Source of the DNA: Acanthochlamys bracteata
Taxonomy: Eukaryota > Streptophyta > Magnoliopsida > Pandanales > Velloziaceae
Assembly (NCBI GenBank): GCA_019914995.1
Contig: CM034127.1
Coordinates: 9,672,001-9,736,000 of the forward strand
Length of the DNA: 64,000 bases
Direction: 5' to 3'
Part shown: positions 41,001-52,936 of the stretch, piece by piece
Layout: every line of letters begins with the position of its first letter
How positions within the stretch are numbered: position 1 is the first letter of the stretch
Made by a program: the position numbers and the translations under genes
Notes under the pieces: generated by a model
Told to the model about the DNA's origin: nothing
The model's database searches: none
What the model saw: the letters and a program-made list of their open reading frames with translations, nothing else

Positions 41001-41241
41001 TCTTCCCTCTCCACATCTACACCGAATCCAAAATAATAAATCATCAAATTCAACAGCCCAACACAATCAATTAACGAATTGTTTCAGGCAATCAAATCAT
41101 GAATGCAAATACAGTTAAATAAAACTAACCTCGGATCTGTCGCTCGATGTTTCGGCCCTCTTGTCGTAGGCGCCGCTGCCACTCTCGCAACTGCTGCTGC
41201 GGCGTTGGCTTTGGCTTCAACAACCCCTTCACCCTCTCCAT
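38047..41241 (-). CDS. VPS24: VPS24 (CHMP3-type ESCRT-III subunit)
   Basis: Exons on the minus strand: 41130-41241, 40940-41016, 39671-39773, 38975-39096, 38219-38410, 38047-38127. They encode 228 residues, the expected length for VPS24. The basic N-terminal helices (KPKPTPQQQLREWQRRLRQE, then NIERQIRDVEREERSVQKAI) are followed by TLAKEIVRSRRAVNRL and a MHLGE motif. The acidic tail ends DLEEMRARLARVRS, the C-terminal MIM1 motif bound by the VPS4 ATPase. VPS24 polymerises with VPS2 on endosomes to close intralumenal vesicles of multivesicular bodies. The start at 41241 matches the family; an in-frame ATG further upstream (41400) would add a low-complexity stretch encoded by the TC/CA repeats and is rejected. 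Confidence 0.94.
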
Positions 41242-41248
41242 CCCTCCC

Positions 41249-41290
41249 GATCTCTCTCTCTCTCTCTCTCTGTCACAGACACACACACAC
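41249..41290. repeat. (TC)n and (CA)n microsatellites in the VPS24 leader
   Basis: A TC run (about 41249-41271) is followed closely by a CA run (about 41278-41290). Both lie just upstream of the VPS24 start and so are probably transcribed in its 5' UTR as GA and TG repeats. GA-rich leaders are common in plant genes. Confidence 0.85.
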
Positions 41291-41445
41291 GCAGAAGAAA
41301 GAGGAAAGAAACAAGAATCAACTTTGATTTTGGGAAAGCTAGAACTGAAATCGTTAACAATCTGAAAAGAGAACCTTTGATTAATAAAGGAATCGAACAA
41401 CTCGTTATTAAAAGTCGCTCGTTAGTTATTCTACCGAGTTACGTT

Positions 41446-41505
41446 TGGGCCGAGACACAGGCCCAGTAGTTGGTCTTGGACTTTCTATTGGGCGGCGATT
41501 GCCCA
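41446..41505. promoter_or_regulatory. Cluster of site II motifs in the VPS24 promoter
   Basis: TGGGCC at 41446-41451, GGCCCA at 41460-41465, TTGGGC at about 41489-41494 and GCCCA at 41501-41505 crowd into 60 bp, 205-265 bp upstream of the start. TGGGCC/T is the site II element bound by TCP factors and enriched in housekeeping promoters. No TATA box was seen, which fits that class. Confidence 0.55.
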
Positions 41506-41534
41506 GCCTAATGGAATCACTAGGTTCCGAGTTA

Positions 41535-41735
41535 GGATGTGTTCTTTTACACGTGACTTCTTTTATATTAAGAAGTCATTTTTAATTTATTTTTTATTTA
41601 AAAAAATATAAAAAATTACTTTCAACTTATTTTCAATATAAAAAAATATATCACTTTCAACAACATTATTTTTAAAATTTTATTTTTAAAAAATTACTTT
41701 CTAAAAATTCACTTTTAAAACTAAAAAACGCACAC
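41535..41735. mobile_element. MITE, Tourist/PIF-Harbinger-like, with TTA duplication
   Basis: The ends are GGATGTGTTCTTTT and, reversed, GTGTGCGTTTTTTA. TTA flanks both sides (41532-41534 and 41736-41738), as expected for PIF/Harbinger MITEs. The 201-bp body is A/T-rich with no coding capacity. It inserted next to the site II cluster of VPS24. Confidence 0.5.
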
Positions 41736-42059
41736 TTAGTGCTGCATAGCAAACCATACATGTTGACCGTTTAACATTTAGGATTTTTTTTTATTCGGAA
41801 GTAAGTTATTTAGAAGTAAATTACTAAATAAATTAATTACTATAAATAATATTAGAAAATAAATTAAACATTATATTATTTTTTAAAAAGAAATAAGTTG
41901 AAATGATTTTTTATATAGCTGAAAAGTGCATCGAAAATAACCATTTAGTAAAAAGAAATGAGTTATAAGGGTGAAAAAAACAACCCTTCTCATTTGATGT
42001 CAAAGTTAGGTAGACGAAATGCAAATTTCCATCTGCGGTAAGAAAGGTCCGTCAACCAT

Positions 42060-43450
42060 AGATGTCTAATTAGTTAGAATTTAAAGTTTTTAAAGAGTTT
42101 GAGTTTTATTAGAAAATTATTATTTGTTTCTTGTTATATATTAGGTTCCAATTAGATTGAATTTCTAACTCAAGATGAGCGTATAAGTTTAGCATTCTCT
42201 TCGAATGGCTTATTTACCAACTCATCGAACTCATTTTTTTCAAACTCAATTTTAATACAAAATAAATTAAAATTTTAAATAAATTATTTTCTATTAAAAA
42301 TTTATTTTTTAAAAATTTATTTTAAAGTTTACTTTTAATATAAAAACTTATTTTTTTGTTAAATATTTTTAATTTTTAATTTTAGCTTTTAAATTTACTT
42401 CTAAAAAAAATGAGTTTATCTCAAAGTAAACATGTTTATAAATTATGAGTCCTCGTTATAAATATAAGTTTCGATAGCTCATATAATTAATAAATATTAG
42501 GTTTATTTTATGTACTTTTTAATACTATTTCTAATTCATCTATTTCTCACAATGTTCAATCTATTCCTATTTTATTCATCTATCTTTTCTAGTTCATCTA
42601 CTTTTTATTTTATTGTATTTATTTTTCGTCTAGTTTGTATTCTATTCTCATCATATGTTTTTAATGTGTACCAATTCATATCGAAGGCAAATCAATTCTA
42701 TAAAGAATCGAATTTTTGCTGCACTATCATATCAAACACAAGTTATTAACATTTGTATTGACGAATCCTCATAAAGGTAAAATACATCGACATTATTGGA
42801 ATTGATCAGTGCAATCCATAATTATCTTTTATGATCAACGCTACTATATTTTTATTAGACCGCTACAAATAAGTTCACAGTTTATATCGGTCATCTTGCA
42901 TGTTGTTATTATTTTCCAAGTACTTATTTTAGTGGTATGAGCGATTTCAAATTTATGATGCATTGGCTATTGTCAACCTTGAGGACAATGTTGACTTTAA
43001 TGGAGATGAAACGTTACAGTAGTTTATGTAGGCTAATGAGTTAGGATTTGAGTTTTCTTAAAAACTTTGAGCTTTTTAAAAGTTTATTATTTATTTTTTG
43101 TTAGCTATTCCATTTGGGTTAAAGTCTTAACTAAAGATGAGTTTTAACTATAAATAAGAGGCTTAATACCTCATGTAATCAATGAACACCTATTATGACA
43201 GAGGATTGAGGACTTGAGTCAGGTGCATTTGACATTGCGAGTTGTCCTACTGAGGTCCGTAATTGCATCGAAGGAGTTAGAATTTGAATCTCAATAGATT
43301 TAAGAGCACACGAGTTTCATTAGAAGACTAGTGTTAGTATCCAAATTAGGTTAAAGTTCTAACTTTAGTTGTAGTAGAGTTAAAATTTTACTCACAAGAG
43401 AAGAGGTGTAGTTATTTAATAAAAGTGCTTGTACTCATTAAAGATTATGG
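42060..43450 (+). mobile_element. Fossil LTR retrotransposon remnants, Ty3/gypsy-like
   Basis: Three related LTR-like stretches are visible, at about 42060-42500, 43030-43200 and 43270-43450. They share a GAGTTTTATTAGAAA and TAACTAAAGATGAGTTTTA type sequence and a TATAAATA box. Before the second is ACCTTGAGGACAATGTTGA, which resembles the sequence between the polyprotein end and the 3' LTR of plant gypsy elements. The first is interrupted by a nested AT-rich MITE (about 42204-42430). The remnant is old and heavily broken, and no complete element is present. The family call is tentative. Confidence 0.35.
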
Positions 43451-46400
43451 AAGAACAATTTAATTAATTATTTTATTCTAGTTTTACAGTTTAGTTTTTT
43501 AATTTATTTAGTATTAGAATAGCTTCGCGGTTCGTGTGATTACGAATCGTAACGACATCATGTTTATTTTCTTGACCTTTTCACTACTATTTTTCTAATT
43601 CATCTATTTCTCTCCTTGTATAATATATTTTCATCCTACAGTCCTACTTGTCTAATTGTTTTCTAATTTATCTACTTTTTATCTTATTCTGCCTTTTTCT
43701 TATATTATTTATCTATTTTTCTTTAGTTCATATATTTCTAACTTTATTATGTTTATTTCGTCTTATTTTTTTCTATTTTTGTCTTTTTCTCTTTATTTTG
43801 TATCACCGTCTCATTGGATCATTAAGCGCTTTTTTATTTAACATTAAATGTTTCCGAAGAAAGAGTTTAAAAAGATAAGTTTTTAAGAAACAAGTTATTA
43901 AAAAATAAAGTTATAAAAATAAATATAGAAAATTATTGGGATTAAAAATTACATTTTTTTGTGAATGAATTTTTAAAAATAAGTTACTAAAAAATAAATT
44001 TATGCGAATGAATATGAAAAATACTAATTTTTGAGAAAGTCTCTCGGGATTAGGCGATTCAGAATCATTAATTCATTCATTTATTTGACATCGATTCATA
44101 GTTATTACTTGGATGGTAATTTCATTTGAAGAATTAAAACACAATATTATTTTTCAGAAAGAGAAGTAGCAGCAGTTTGAAAAAGAAGAGTTTAATACTT
44201 TACAACCAAATCACCTCCTAAATTGTTCAGTCGTTTGAAGTTGCTTAAAATAAAATTCTTTTATAAAAAATTAATTTAGAATTTTTAAATAATAAACATT
44301 TTAAGATTAAAATTAACATATAAATGTATAACAATTTTATATTGTATAATTTATTTATGCGGCCTAAAATTTAAAAGGAGAAATACTGAATCCAAAAGTT
44401 ATTTTTAGGCTCAATAGAGAGAGTGAGTTTGGAAAAATGTAGGTTTTTAAGTTTGATCTAAGTCTGAATTAGTTGCGAAAAGGTTAGAAATAATACTCAA
44501 ATAAAAAAACTAGATTAGTCAACTTAGAATTAGACTAGTAATTAATATTAGATTTGATCAAATAGATTTTGATTTGATTGGCCTAATAGTTTATACTTTT
44601 TAATAGTTTCATATTAGTTATGCGCTTGATTAAATATGTATTTATAAGTGAGAGATATTAATTTCAAAATAATTGGTCAATTATTTTAGATTGTGAATCA
44701 GATTCTCATTATGTGCACCCAAAATGCCATCCCAAAGGAGCACTTGTGTGATAGGAATACCTGGGATTTTAATTATGTGCCCAAGGAGGGTCCTCTGAAT
44801 TAACGAAAAAGAAAATGAAGAAAAGAATTTAGCATGACCTGCAACCTAACTACTTACTGTTGATGATTATAAACGTATCATTTGAAACAGAGAACTTAAC
44901 AACTTTTGGTCAATGTCCTCACTTCAATGAATAGAACTCTTGAAACAGAACTGATCGATTCATATGCAGAGAAACACACTTAAGGTTGGTAAGCCATCAC
45001 CAGTTCAGCAAAATGCCAAACAATTCAAACTCCTGCAATTCTGCATGGATTATGTATGTAATTTTTATGCGTCACCGACAGTGCTTCTTTAGTCATTTTC
45101 ATACAGACATTTAACTTGTTTTTTAATAACAATCTCTTATTGTTTGGGTTTTTTTTTTCATGTTCATTTCATTCATTTTCTGAGAATATATATGTAAGAT
45201 TGCCAACTGCAGAGGGTTAAAGAGTCGATGTATAGTAGTACTAGTAGAAACAGCTGTACCTGCTGCTAGCTTAACAGATGAAAGTGTTCAAATTCATATA
45301 AACAGTCTGCCCAATTTGACAAAGTATACAATTCAATAATATTAATAAGATGTTTAAGAATACTTATTGAAAAAAAACTTTTTTAAAATATAGCGTATTA
45401 GAAAAAAAATTTAAAAATAATTTTTTTAAAACTAAAATAATTAATAATAAGATTTTATATATATAATTTTTTATATTTTTTTAAATTTATAAAAATTCAG
45501 GAAAATATTATAAAAATTTTATTAGTAAATATAAAATAAAAACTAGAATAAAAATAAATTTTTAGGTTCTTCCAACTATCCACTAACTATAATTGGATTC
45601 GAAAACTTATTTGGGATTGTATTTTTTCAACGGTATTTTTTAATTTTTTTTTTAATATATATTTTATAAATATTTAAAAATTTATTTAAAATTTAAAAAA
45701 TATAAAAATTTTACATAATAAAAATTTTTTATTATATATTTTTATTATTTTTTTAAAAATAAAAAAATAAAAATATTTTTTATTTTAAAAAAATTGTATT
45801 TTATAAGCAAGTACCATCGTTTGGGGTCATCAAAAGATGGATGAAATAGTTATGAGCGGCGCACAACTCAAATAAATGAACCTGCAATCTCTTCATCCGA
45901 TATAAACAGTTTTTTCGCCCTTTCCTTTCTTAAATGAATGGACCGATATGAGTTTTATCAGCAAGCAAATGGCAACTTCTCGCACACGCAAAACTTTCAA
46001 CAGTCTTCTTGAAGAAATTGAATACTGAAATTGCTGAAAAACTTGACAACAAGATATATCACGTGCATTTATCTCCAAAATTTTAATTTTACTATTTGCA
46101 AAAAGCACAAAAGCTTTTAGCTTCTGATATAATAATAGCATATCATCTGAATTAATCTAAGATTTGTTTCAAACCATGTTCTCTGATTAAACAGAAAAAC
46201 TTTTTCGTTGTCAGATAAGATTGTAAGAAAGATTGCGACAAAGTTTTTCTTCATTTATGTAACGAAGAAATGTGTTCTTATACCAATCATAAAGAAGAAA
46301 ACCAAGTTGCAGAATAGATAATTTCAAATTAAAACCAAAATATTTTTTCAAGCTTGAAATAAATTTCGTCGGCGGGCTGGGGTAAGCCAAAGGATACATA

Positions 46401-47129
46401 ACCCCTAGTTTGATACGGATACTTTATCTGAAAATAACTTATCATAATCATAATATTAGAATATGTAGACAATATTAACGTGAGTCAATATATATGTAAA
46501 TATTCTAATTATATATATTTTTTATTTAGAAATTTTCTTACTTGTTATATATAGAGACTATATATATATTTGCATGAGTATTGATCGATTGAATGAGATT
46601 GAACTAGATTGAAATATTTTTATATATACTTACTATTACCTTCTGATATTTTGTGAAATTTTAATTCATTAAGAAAAAAGTTTCATAAATTTTATAGATC
46701 ATTCATATATGTGTGCATATGGGCTTTCAGATTTAGATAAGTTTGTTAATTCATATAAACAGCTAAAATTTGATAGAATGAACGATAAACCTTAACCTAT
46801 ATACGTGTATAAAAAGACTTGATTAAAACAGAACGCGTTAAATCTAATGCACGAACTTGCCAATATAACTATTTTAGAAAGACAGAAATTCAATCGAACT
46901 AATGCTCGTGAAGGCTGTATTTATTAATATCTATTGCTGCTCAAATTATCCTAATTTCAGCTCAATGAAATGAAGTGTCTAAAAATTATACATAACTTCA
47001 TAGCAGACTAATGCATACAAAGTTGTATTCAGAGTTTCTCCTCTAGACATTTAGGGGCTTTTTTAATTAAATTAAAATAAGTTTCGCAAAAATGATTTTC
47101 AAAAGAGTCAAATTTAGTAAGAAGTACCG

Positions 47130-47240
47130 TTCGGTAAAAATACAATTTAGAGTGGTAATTGTAACTCGTGAAGTTCGGAGTTAAATTTTGATGAAAATAA
47201 AATTTGGTATGAGTGATAATTAGAACACAAAATGACTAAT
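47130..47240. repeat. Single copy of the dispersed 76-bp-type repeat, upstream of XTH
   Basis: This stretch (with GTGGTAATTGTAACTCGTGA and AAAATTTGGTATGAGTGATAA) resembles the units of the tandem array at 50158-50440 on the other side of the XTH gene. It is an imperfect, probably older copy. Confidence 0.4.
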
Positions 47241-47940
47241 ACTCAAAATTTAGAGGAAGGAAGTGAAATTCTTTGCAATTAAAATATGATGTTATTCTTC
47301 ATTTCAATGTAGTGGTTGGAATTAAGAAAAACTCTGGCAATGATCAGTATCAATAGTAGGTACATGTTACAGTATCAGTATCAGTAGTAGATACTAAGAG
47401 GTCGTTTGCAGTTTTGAAGAAGATAAACTTTTTGTAGGTCTTTTAGAAAGTACTTGCCATCCTTTGGATTAAAAAGAATTAATTATATATATAATATAAT
47501 TTTATTATATATAAAATATTGTAAAATCTTTTGAAAAAAATAAGAAATTAAAAAGAAGACGTAATAAATTGCGAAATGTGCCTGAAGTTTGTAGCAATGT
47601 GTCATGAGAATTAATATAGAAATGGTTTGCTGTACTGATGCAATCATACCCAATGAAGACAATGGTACGTAATTAAGCAAGCAATCGTAACTAAGTAATT
47701 CAGTATCAGCAAATATATTCTAAACACTTTCGGGCAGTAAACAATTCAAGTTTAGGAAACATGGAAGATATAACATATTAAATTTTCCCTCTAATCTTCA
47801 ATATCTCAAATCTTCTTGCTCTTGTCTCTATCTAAGACAAAATTTTCAATTCAACCAAAAAATAATAATAATAACAAAATAAAATTCCATTCAACTTATA
47901 ACGAAATCTTCTCTGTTTCAGTGGACCATTTAAGTGTTCC

Positions 47941-47948
47941 TATATAAA
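47941..47948 (+). promoter_or_regulatory. TATA box of the XTH gene
   Basis: TATATAAA lies 58-65 bp upstream of the start codon at 48006, which implies a short leader of about 30 nt. Confidence 0.7.
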
Positions 47949-48005
47949 ACTTCACCATTCTGTTTCCATTCCTTGCACATAAACTCTTCTTCTATAAACA
48001 GAACA

Positions 48006-49442
48006 ATGGCTACTACTACACTCCTCTGCATCGTGTTCATGGTAGTTCAGTCTGTCAATGCTCAACCTTCACCTGGTTACTATCCAAGTTCAAAGCTCGT
48101 AGCCATGAAGTTCTACCAAGCCTTCAACAATCTTTGGGGTCCAAGTCACCAATTACTTTCTCACGATCAATCTTCACTTACCATCTGGCTCGATCGTGCT
48201 TCAGGTTCATATGCAGTCCACAACACTCATCATTAAATTGTATGCTCATCTTTTTCAAGTGTGTTGATTTGTTTTGCAATGTTCGATAATGCAGGAAGTG
48301 GGTTCAAGTCGAATACGCCGTACCGAAATGGTTACTTTGGTGCCTCAATCAAGCTTCAGTCTGGTTACACTGCAGGAGTGAACACAGCATTCTATGTGAG
48401 AAAAACGAATTGCGTCGTACATACATACTACACAATATCAACTAAAATTTCGTTTTTCTATATAGATTTTTGAATGTTTTCGAGAAAATTTGTTTTTCAG
48501 CTTTCTAACAATGAAGCACACCCTGGGTTCCATGATGAAGTTGACATCGAGTTTCTTGGCACGATACCTGGCGAACCGTGGACTTTGCAGACTAACATTT
48601 ACGTTCGTGGGAGCGGAGACGGGAGGGCCGTTGGAAGGGAGATAAAATTTCACTTATGGTTTGATCCAACTGGAAGCTTCCATCACTATGCCATTCTGTG
48701 GAACCCTGGTGAGATAATGTGAGTACTGCAATATTTTAACAAATTGAAGAAGCAAAGCAATAATCACAGTAGTGAAAATTTAAAAAAAATAATTACTGAG
48801 AAGACTATAAATTACGAGTTTGAATTTAGTAAAGTTTCTAGCGACAGGTATGGGTAACAGAATTGCCAGAAATCCAACTAACTTTATGGGCTGATATTAT
48901 ATAGCTGAGTAGAAATAAATGAATTACATCTAAGTTAGATGGTGATTGTTCATAAGCAGTATCGCATACGGAATACTGATGATTATTGATTATCAAAAGA
49001 ATCAGTTAACATTTTTGAGTAATCTTTGGACGCATTACTTGTCAGTAATTTGTAGAACATTTAAATTGAATAATGCAGATTCTTCGTAGACGATATACCG
49101 ATCAGAAGATACTCAAGGAAAATTGAAGGAACATTTCCTGATAGACCAATGTGGTTATACGGGTCAATATGGGATGCATCTTCATGGGCAACAGATTACG
49201 GAAAATACAAAGCTGACTATAGGTACCAGCCATTCGTTGCAAGATTCACAAACTTTAAAGTAAGAGGATGTTCTGCTTATGCGGCTCCACACTGCCGTCC
49301 AGTAGCAGCATCTCCAATCGGTCGCGGTCTCAGTTCTCAGCAGTACGCAGCAATGCAATGGGCTCAGAGGAACTACATGGTCTACGACTACTGCAGGGAC
49401 AATACCAGAAACCATGGGTTAACTCCAGAGTGCTTTGCATAA
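48006..49442 (+). CDS. XTH32: Xyloglucan endotransglucosylase/hydrolase, XTH31/32 group
   Basis: Exons 48006-48204, 48295-48395, 48501-48718 and 49079-49442 encode 293 residues. A signal peptide ([19 protein letters not shown]) is followed by the GH16 domain. The active site [10 protein letters not shown] carries nucleophile Glu113, Asp115 and acid/base Glu117. The C-terminal XET domain has its four Cys ([18 protein letters not shown]). [13 protein letters not shown] after the active site and [25 protein letters not shown] fit group III-A (XTH31/32), whose characterised members favour xyloglucan hydrolysis over transfer. It acts in the cell wall, loosening the xyloglucan network. All splice phases agree. 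Assignment between XTH31 and XTH32 is uncertain. Confidence 0.93.
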
Positions 49443-51975
49443 AGCTTGAAGCCTTAAAACGTTTTTCTTTTTATTTGGTGATTGCTCCACATTCTTGCCT
49501 ACTACTATGTGGTAAACTAGTAGTCGAGGTTATCAAATTATTTTAGTTTGAGGTCTATCAGTGTTTTTACTACAAATTGTTATTAATAATAAACGAAATT
49601 GTTTGTGTTTCATGCTTGAAGTTAGAATTAAATGTTTTTAAGTTCATTTTATGAAGTACCTATAGTGGCATTTTCTGATAATGAGCTTACAACCAGGGAT
49701 TGCTTAACCAACAATCATCCTGGTCAATATAATTTACACCTACAATCTCTTCTAAAGAAGGATATCGTAGTAGTAGACCAACTAGTAACCGAACTTCTAC
49801 AACAGAGGTCATCCCTGGATGGATCTGTGAGAATAATTCCACATTGATATAGCTATATTTTGGGGGCTTATAAGGAAGGGACACCCTCGTTTAACATCCG
49901 GTTATTGAGTGGCACCCTCACGAAAAACGTACGAATTAATATAGCTATATTTGGCAGTATGTATCTTGTTATTTCCTTTTCATATCTTCATTTCAAATAA
50001 ACTACCACAAACATCAAGGCAGTTAAAAACGGACAAATTCTATAACGTTGAGACACAACTGCACTGATTTTGGGTCATTTCAGTTGTTCTTTGGCCAAAA
50101 TACAAAAACGAAAAGAGAAGTGCTCCGTGAAGGGCTTGGGTGCAAACTTCCGGAAAGTGTTCAATAATGGAGATAGTAGGAGTATAATTTAGAATGATAA
50201 CTGAAATATATGAAGTAAAATTTGAAATAAAAATTTTTGTAAAAGTGAATCTCGATTGAAAGTGAAATTTGGAGTGATAACTAAAATAAGTAAAGTATAA
50301 AATTAAGTTTTATGAAAGTAAAGTTCAATAAAAATAGAATTTGTAGTAGTAATAAAACACCTGAAGTAAAATTTGGAATGAAAATTTTTATGGAAGTGAA
50401 GCTCGACGTGAAATTGGAATTCGAAGTGGTAATCTGGATGGAGAATAAAGGTTGGTGCATTTGACACATGCTTTTAGACTCCATGAATATTTGCAGACCT
50501 GGAATTGTTCGCTTTACTGTCTTACCAGAAACTATTTGAGATAGATGAACAACTGATACAACAAAACGCCATTTCGTTGTTCCAGTGGATCGGTTGTGCC
50601 ATTCCTTTCATCTCTGACCAAAAGTTTGATCAGAATTTGAAGAGAACAAACATGACCAACCCAGCAAACAAGTGCCTGAAACTTTTTATTTTCCCATTTC
50701 CTTGATATACAAAGAATCACAGTAAGCTCCGCAAGCGTAAGTATTGGATACTGAAACCAATATAAACCCCAAAGTGCTTTTCCATTTCATTTCAAATTTT
50801 GTTTTCTAATAAATCTTTTACGGTATTCTAAAAATTTCCTTAAGATTGAAACTATAAGTAAAATACATATCGTCAAACTCTATAATGCAACATGTCTTGT
50901 ACCTCTAATAAACCTGAAAGGGCACCTAATAACGATTTAGATTGTCCCATATTCTGTTCAAGCCTTCTGTCTATCGATAGCTGTAATAACGGCATGAGAT
51001 ATAAATTAACATAATTTTGTTATTCATTAAAATGAAGCGATCAAACATATAACTCGTTACTGGCTCGTTGTGGTGGTTTTTTTTTTTTTTGGTTTTTTAC
51101 TTTTGATGTATAAGTATAGATGTTCATCCTGTTTTAGTTATTACTTATTAACTTCATAGCAAGGATATTAACATGGCATTCAAAATTTCTAGCACTTATA
51201 TATGTAAGAAAAGCAAAAAAAAGGAAACCAGTAGAAACATACTAATGATAAAACTCAACTTGAACCATCTCTCATACCACGCTATCAGTTTAAAAATTTA
51301 TCTCAAAATTATCTAGCAATATGAAGAGTTGGCTTAAAAGCCTTAGGAATAGATACTTGGGGCCTTAAAAATCTAACTTTTTCGAGAAATATAGATATAC
51401 TTGAGGCCTTAATTCAATTCTAAAACTTAAAATATTTTTTCTATAATTTTTTTCAATAAATATTCTTAAATATCTCGTTATCCAAAGGCGTGTTTATAAC
51501 TCTCTAAATTTTAATTTTTTAAATTTATTTTTAATATAGAATAAACAAAAAATTAAAATAATATTTTTTTATCAAATTTTTTAAAATTCAATTTTAAAAT
51601 TTACTATTAATATAAATTAATATAAAATTTTATTTTTTATTAAATATTTTTAATTTTTAATTTAATTTTTTAATATATTTTCTAAAAATTCAAATTCACT
51701 GACTTCAGGTAAACAAGCCCAAAGACTCCAAAGAACGTGTTTACTATAGAATAAACTCATTTTTTTAAAAATAAATTTAAAAAATAAAATTAAAAACTAA
51801 AAATATTTAATAAAAAATAATATTTTATAATTATTTTATATTATAAGTAAATTTTAAAATTGAATTTTAATAAATAAATTATTAACAAAAATAATTTATT
51901 TTAATTTTGAAGTTATTTTTTATTAAAAGTGAATTAAAAAAAATAATTTTGAAGAAATACGTAAATAAGCTCAAA
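49443..51975. other. Spacer downstream of XTH
   Basis: The first 150-200 bp should be the XTH 3' UTR. Then come a tandem repeat (50158-50440), unassigned sequence of normal composition (50440-51480), and two eroded MITEs at about 51487-51720 (ends GGCGTGTTTATA and, reversed, GGGCTTGTTTACC) and 51733-51970. No gene is recognised. Confidence 0.45.
50158..50440. repeat. Imperfect tandem repeat, about 3.7 units of 76 bp
   Basis: Units begin at about 50212, 50288 and 50363, preceded by a half unit at 50158. Each contains a variant of GAAGTAAAATTTGGAATGAA, then an AAGTGAAGCTCGA-type segment and a GAAGTGGTAATCTGG-type segment. Units have diverged considerably and include no open frame. A related copy lies upstream of XTH at 47130-47240. 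Confidence 0.6.
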
Positions 51976-52797
51976 TAGAGTTGGCAATATATGACTCGAT
52001 CTGAAATCGACCTATTTAATTAGAGTTAGGATTGAAAATTTTGACCCATATAAATATATAGGTTGGATTAGGATTGAACGAATTTGACCCGATTATTAAA
52101 TGGGTTGATCCGAATTAATTCGAAATTGACCTACCAATCTGAAATATCATCTTTTAATGGAACACTTCTTGATTTTTTCTTACCGAATAATAAAATATTG
52201 GTAATAAAAATAATCGATAGTAGTTATTTACAAACTATTAAATTATATTGTATTTATAATTAATTCTTTATTTTTATATCTTAGTAAAATAGTGTAAAAT
52301 AATACTATGTAGGTATTTTTAATGACAAATTTAAGTTTCGTATAAAGATTTTTATGAAAATTTTGTTAGACAGATATATTTATTGAAATTTTTATCGAAA
52401 TTATTAATATATATTTATAATCATAAATTTCAGATGTTATCATATATTCTCAAAAAATAAAAATAATAATTTTTTTGGATATTTTAAGGGCCGATGACGA
52501 TATTAAAAAATACATATTTTGTCAGACATTATTATATCTCCTTAGTAAAAATATCATGCACTTTTATTCAAACTGATTTTATAGTTTCGCTGAAGCTTAA
52601 AAATATAAGATTAATAATTAATAATTTTATTTATTAAATAAGTCGACCTGAATTTGATGCGGTTATTAATAGGTTGGGTTAGGATTGACAATTTTGACCC
52701 GTATAAATTTATAAATTAAATTAGAGTCAAACAAATTTGACCCGATTATTAAATGGGTCGATCAAAAATGACCCACCAATTCATATTGCCACCTCTA
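51976..52797 (+). mobile_element. Non-autonomous hAT-like element, copy B
   Basis: This 822-bp copy starts TAGAGTTGGCAATATATG and ends CATATTGCCACCTCTA. Its 8-bp target duplication AGCTCAAA is perfect (51968-51975 and 52798-52805). The body aligns with copies A, C and D throughout. It ends 140 bp upstream of the Cdc25-like start codon. Confidence 0.88.
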
Positions 52798-52853
52798 AGC
52801 TCAAAGTATAAATGAATTTGATTGGACCCGTCGACCCTTACCGCTTGGTCCGG

Positions 52854-52876
52854 TGGGCCTTAATCTTTTAAGCCCA
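52854..52876 (+). promoter_or_regulatory. Two site II motifs in the Cdc25-like promoter
   Basis: TGGGCC at 52854-52859 and AGCCCA at 52871-52876 (TGGGCT on the other strand) lie 60-85 bp upstream of the start. The spacing and motif match site II elements of housekeeping promoters. An AATTTATATG stretch at about 52893-52902 is a possible TATA box. Confidence 0.5.
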
Positions 52877-52936
52877 TTCACATAAACAAACAAATTTATA
52901 TGCCCTTTCTCTCGAGCGAAGATTCGAAGGGAAGTC

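Larger units (their letters stand above)
41739..48005. other. Intergenic region between VPS24 and XTH genes
   Basis: No gene is supported in these 6.3 kb. The stretch 42500-42660 and 43560-43800 are T-rich tracts that share a TTCATCTATTT motif; their open frames are low-complexity artefacts. MITE-type blocks occur at about 42204-42430, 45340-45590 and 45605-45815. The region 44700-45300 and 45830-46450 has more normal composition but no recognised family. A retroelement remnant and part of a dispersed 76-bp-type repeat (47130-47240) are listed separately. Confidence 0.45.

Noticed and set aside
41242-41400. Longer N terminus for VPS24 from an in-frame ATG at 41400
   Set aside because: The extension is encoded by TC and CA repeats (RERERER, CVCVC) and is absent from the family. 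The start at 41241 matches VPS24 exactly.
43648-43878. Open frame with a hydrophobic, Phe/Leu-rich translation that looks like a membrane protein
   Set aside because: It comes from a T-rich tract, and overlapping frames look the same. There is no family resemblance or splice support.
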